Shown here: one piece after another, positions 18,895 through 19,943 of the stretch
Position numbering within the stretch: position 1 is the stretch's first letter
How the letters are laid out: each line of letters begins with the position of its first letter
From: Hepatocystis sp. ex Piliocolobus tephrosceles
Taxonomy: Eukaryota > Apicomplexa > Aconoidasida > Haemosporida > Plasmodiidae
NCBI GenBank assembly: GCA_902459845.2
Contig: CABPSV020000290.1
Coordinates: 1-19,943, forward strand
Direction of reading: 5' to 3'
DNA: 19,943 nucleotides
Notes under the pieces: generated by a model
Seen by the model: only the letters and a program-made list of their open reading frames with translations
Told to the model about the DNA's origin: nothing
Databases searched by the model: none
Position numbers and translations under genes: made by a program

Positions 18895-19670
18895 CCACAT
18901 ACTATTTATGATTCTCAAGTTTACACAATTTTTAATAACAGTGCGTATTTATATATAATATTGAGTATGTTATAAATAGGTTTATGATGTTATAAAATAA
19001 AAAAAAAAAATTGTTTAAATAAAAAATTGTATATTCTTTTTTATTTTTTGATTCTAACTCATTTCTTTTTTTATTTATTTTACATATTTTGTTATTTCCT
19101 TTCCAATGTACGTAAGTAAAGCAAAATATTATGTTATATAACATTCTCAAACTTGTATATTAAAAAAAAAAAAAAAATTGAAACCTTCAAAAATGTGTTA
19201 TATATACAGCTTATTGTTGTAAATACTTTTATTTGCAACAAGTATTTCATGTGTTTATATTTATCAGTAGGAATAACACATAAAATGCATAAATATATAC
19301 ATATATATATAATATATATATATATATGTGTATAAACCTATGTTATATAAATGATGTGTTACACGTATGAGGCTTATAAAGAATTCCATATACGCATTTG
19401 TTGTATTAAATTATTAATTATTTGCCTCATATATTTTATGCATATATAAGAAGAATTTTTTTTTTTAAAATAACAACGCAGTAGTATTTAAATATTTTAG
19501 TTATTTGTATATGCACAAATAGTCTTTCGTTTTTTTTTTTTTTTTTTTTAAATGGTATATTTTTGTTATTTTTTAAGAAAAACATCAGAGTTATTCTATT
19601 TAGCTATCAATTAGTTTATACCTCACAATACTCCATATAAATATATATACACTTATTTTTGTGTACACGC

Positions 19671-19671
<1 letters not shown>

Positions 19672-19718
<47 letters not shown>
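19672..19718. repeat. (TA)n tract
   Basis: A pure TA dinucleotide run of about 47 bases, preceded by tgtacacgcg. Confidence 0.95.
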
Positions 19719-19721
<3 letters not shown>

Positions 19722-19871
19722 ATAAGTATATATATATTTTTAAAAAGTGTTAAAGTTAAACTTTTTATTATACCTATTTATGAAATTTTTTTTTTAATTT
19801 TTTTACTCTTCTTTTTTTTCATTTAAACAATTTTCCTTTTTTTTTTTATTTTTATACCTCTTAAACTTCAC

Positions 19872-19873
<2 letters not shown>

Positions 19874-19943
<70 letters not shown>
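19874..19943 (+). repeat. Terminal poly-T run, at least 70 bases
   Basis: The last 70 bases of the window are all T. The run may continue past the end, or may mark a contig edge where assembly stopped. Confidence 0.9.

Larger units (their letters stand above)
16996..19943. other. Gene-free 3' region
   Basis: Nearly 3 kb with no supported protein gene on either strand. It holds four major homopolymer runs, four (TA)n tracts, a small hairpin at 17177-17213, a CATT/CATC run followed by a TTTTA run (18294-18345) and scattered mixed-composition segments, such as 18110-18180 and 18225-18300, in which I see nothing recognisable. The short ORFs near 17761, 18932 and 19153 are low-complexity. Confidence 0.75.

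Noticed and set aside
17761..19335. Short frames at 17761-17973, 18932-19150 and 19153-19335
   Set aside because: They are driven by poly-A, TA and T runs, with no complex segment or supporting start context.

Overview
The window looks like nuclear, chromosome-internal DNA from a malaria parasite (Plasmodium). Signs are the extreme A+T content, very long pure A or T runs, many (TA)n tracts, Asn/Lys/Asp-rich low-complexity proteins, and short introns with polypyrimidine-like T tracts before the acceptor. The species cannot be fixed by eye. A falciparum-like or an avian-lineage species would fit. No CRISPR array, insertion sequence, rRNA or convincing tRNA was seen.

Four protein genes are supported, all on the + strand, in the order: (1) 3-2556, the 3' part of a gene for an acidic, repeat-bearing, probably GPI-anchored protein; (2) 4943-6880, an ATAD3-type mitochondrial AAA+ ATPase; (3) 10102-14808, a 1568-residue protein of unknown function; (4) 16189-16995, a 268-residue protein with a weak Mediator MED10-like pattern. 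Gene 1 enters from outside the window and continues through three short introns to a hydrophobic C-terminal tail. Its tail, its composition and its position next to an AAA ATPase gene suggest RAMA, the rhoptry-associated membrane antigen. That identification rests partly on remembered P. falciparum gene order.

Long gene-free stretches separate the genes: 2557-4942, 6881-10101, 14809-16188 and 16996-19943. They hold homopolymers, (TA)n, tetranucleotide runs and several distinct minisatellites of 11, 12, 13, 14 and 16 bp. One of these has a 64-bp higher-order period. Two segments of more balanced composition, near 3583-3658 and 17177-17213, can fold and are weak noncoding-RNA candidates. Two leaders carry notable upstream ORFs. 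One ends on the ATAD3 start codon. The other is a cascade of three-residue uORFs before gene 4. Clean poly-A tracts lie upstream of genes 2 and 4.

The four genes show no obvious shared pathway. They look like separately transcribed housekeeping or stage-regulated genes in a core region, not an accessory cassette. No new multi-gene system was found. The most useful results are the spliced 3' end of gene 1, the ATAD3 assignment, the possible MED10 and the uORF arrangements. The window ends inside a run of 70 T, which may be a contig edge.
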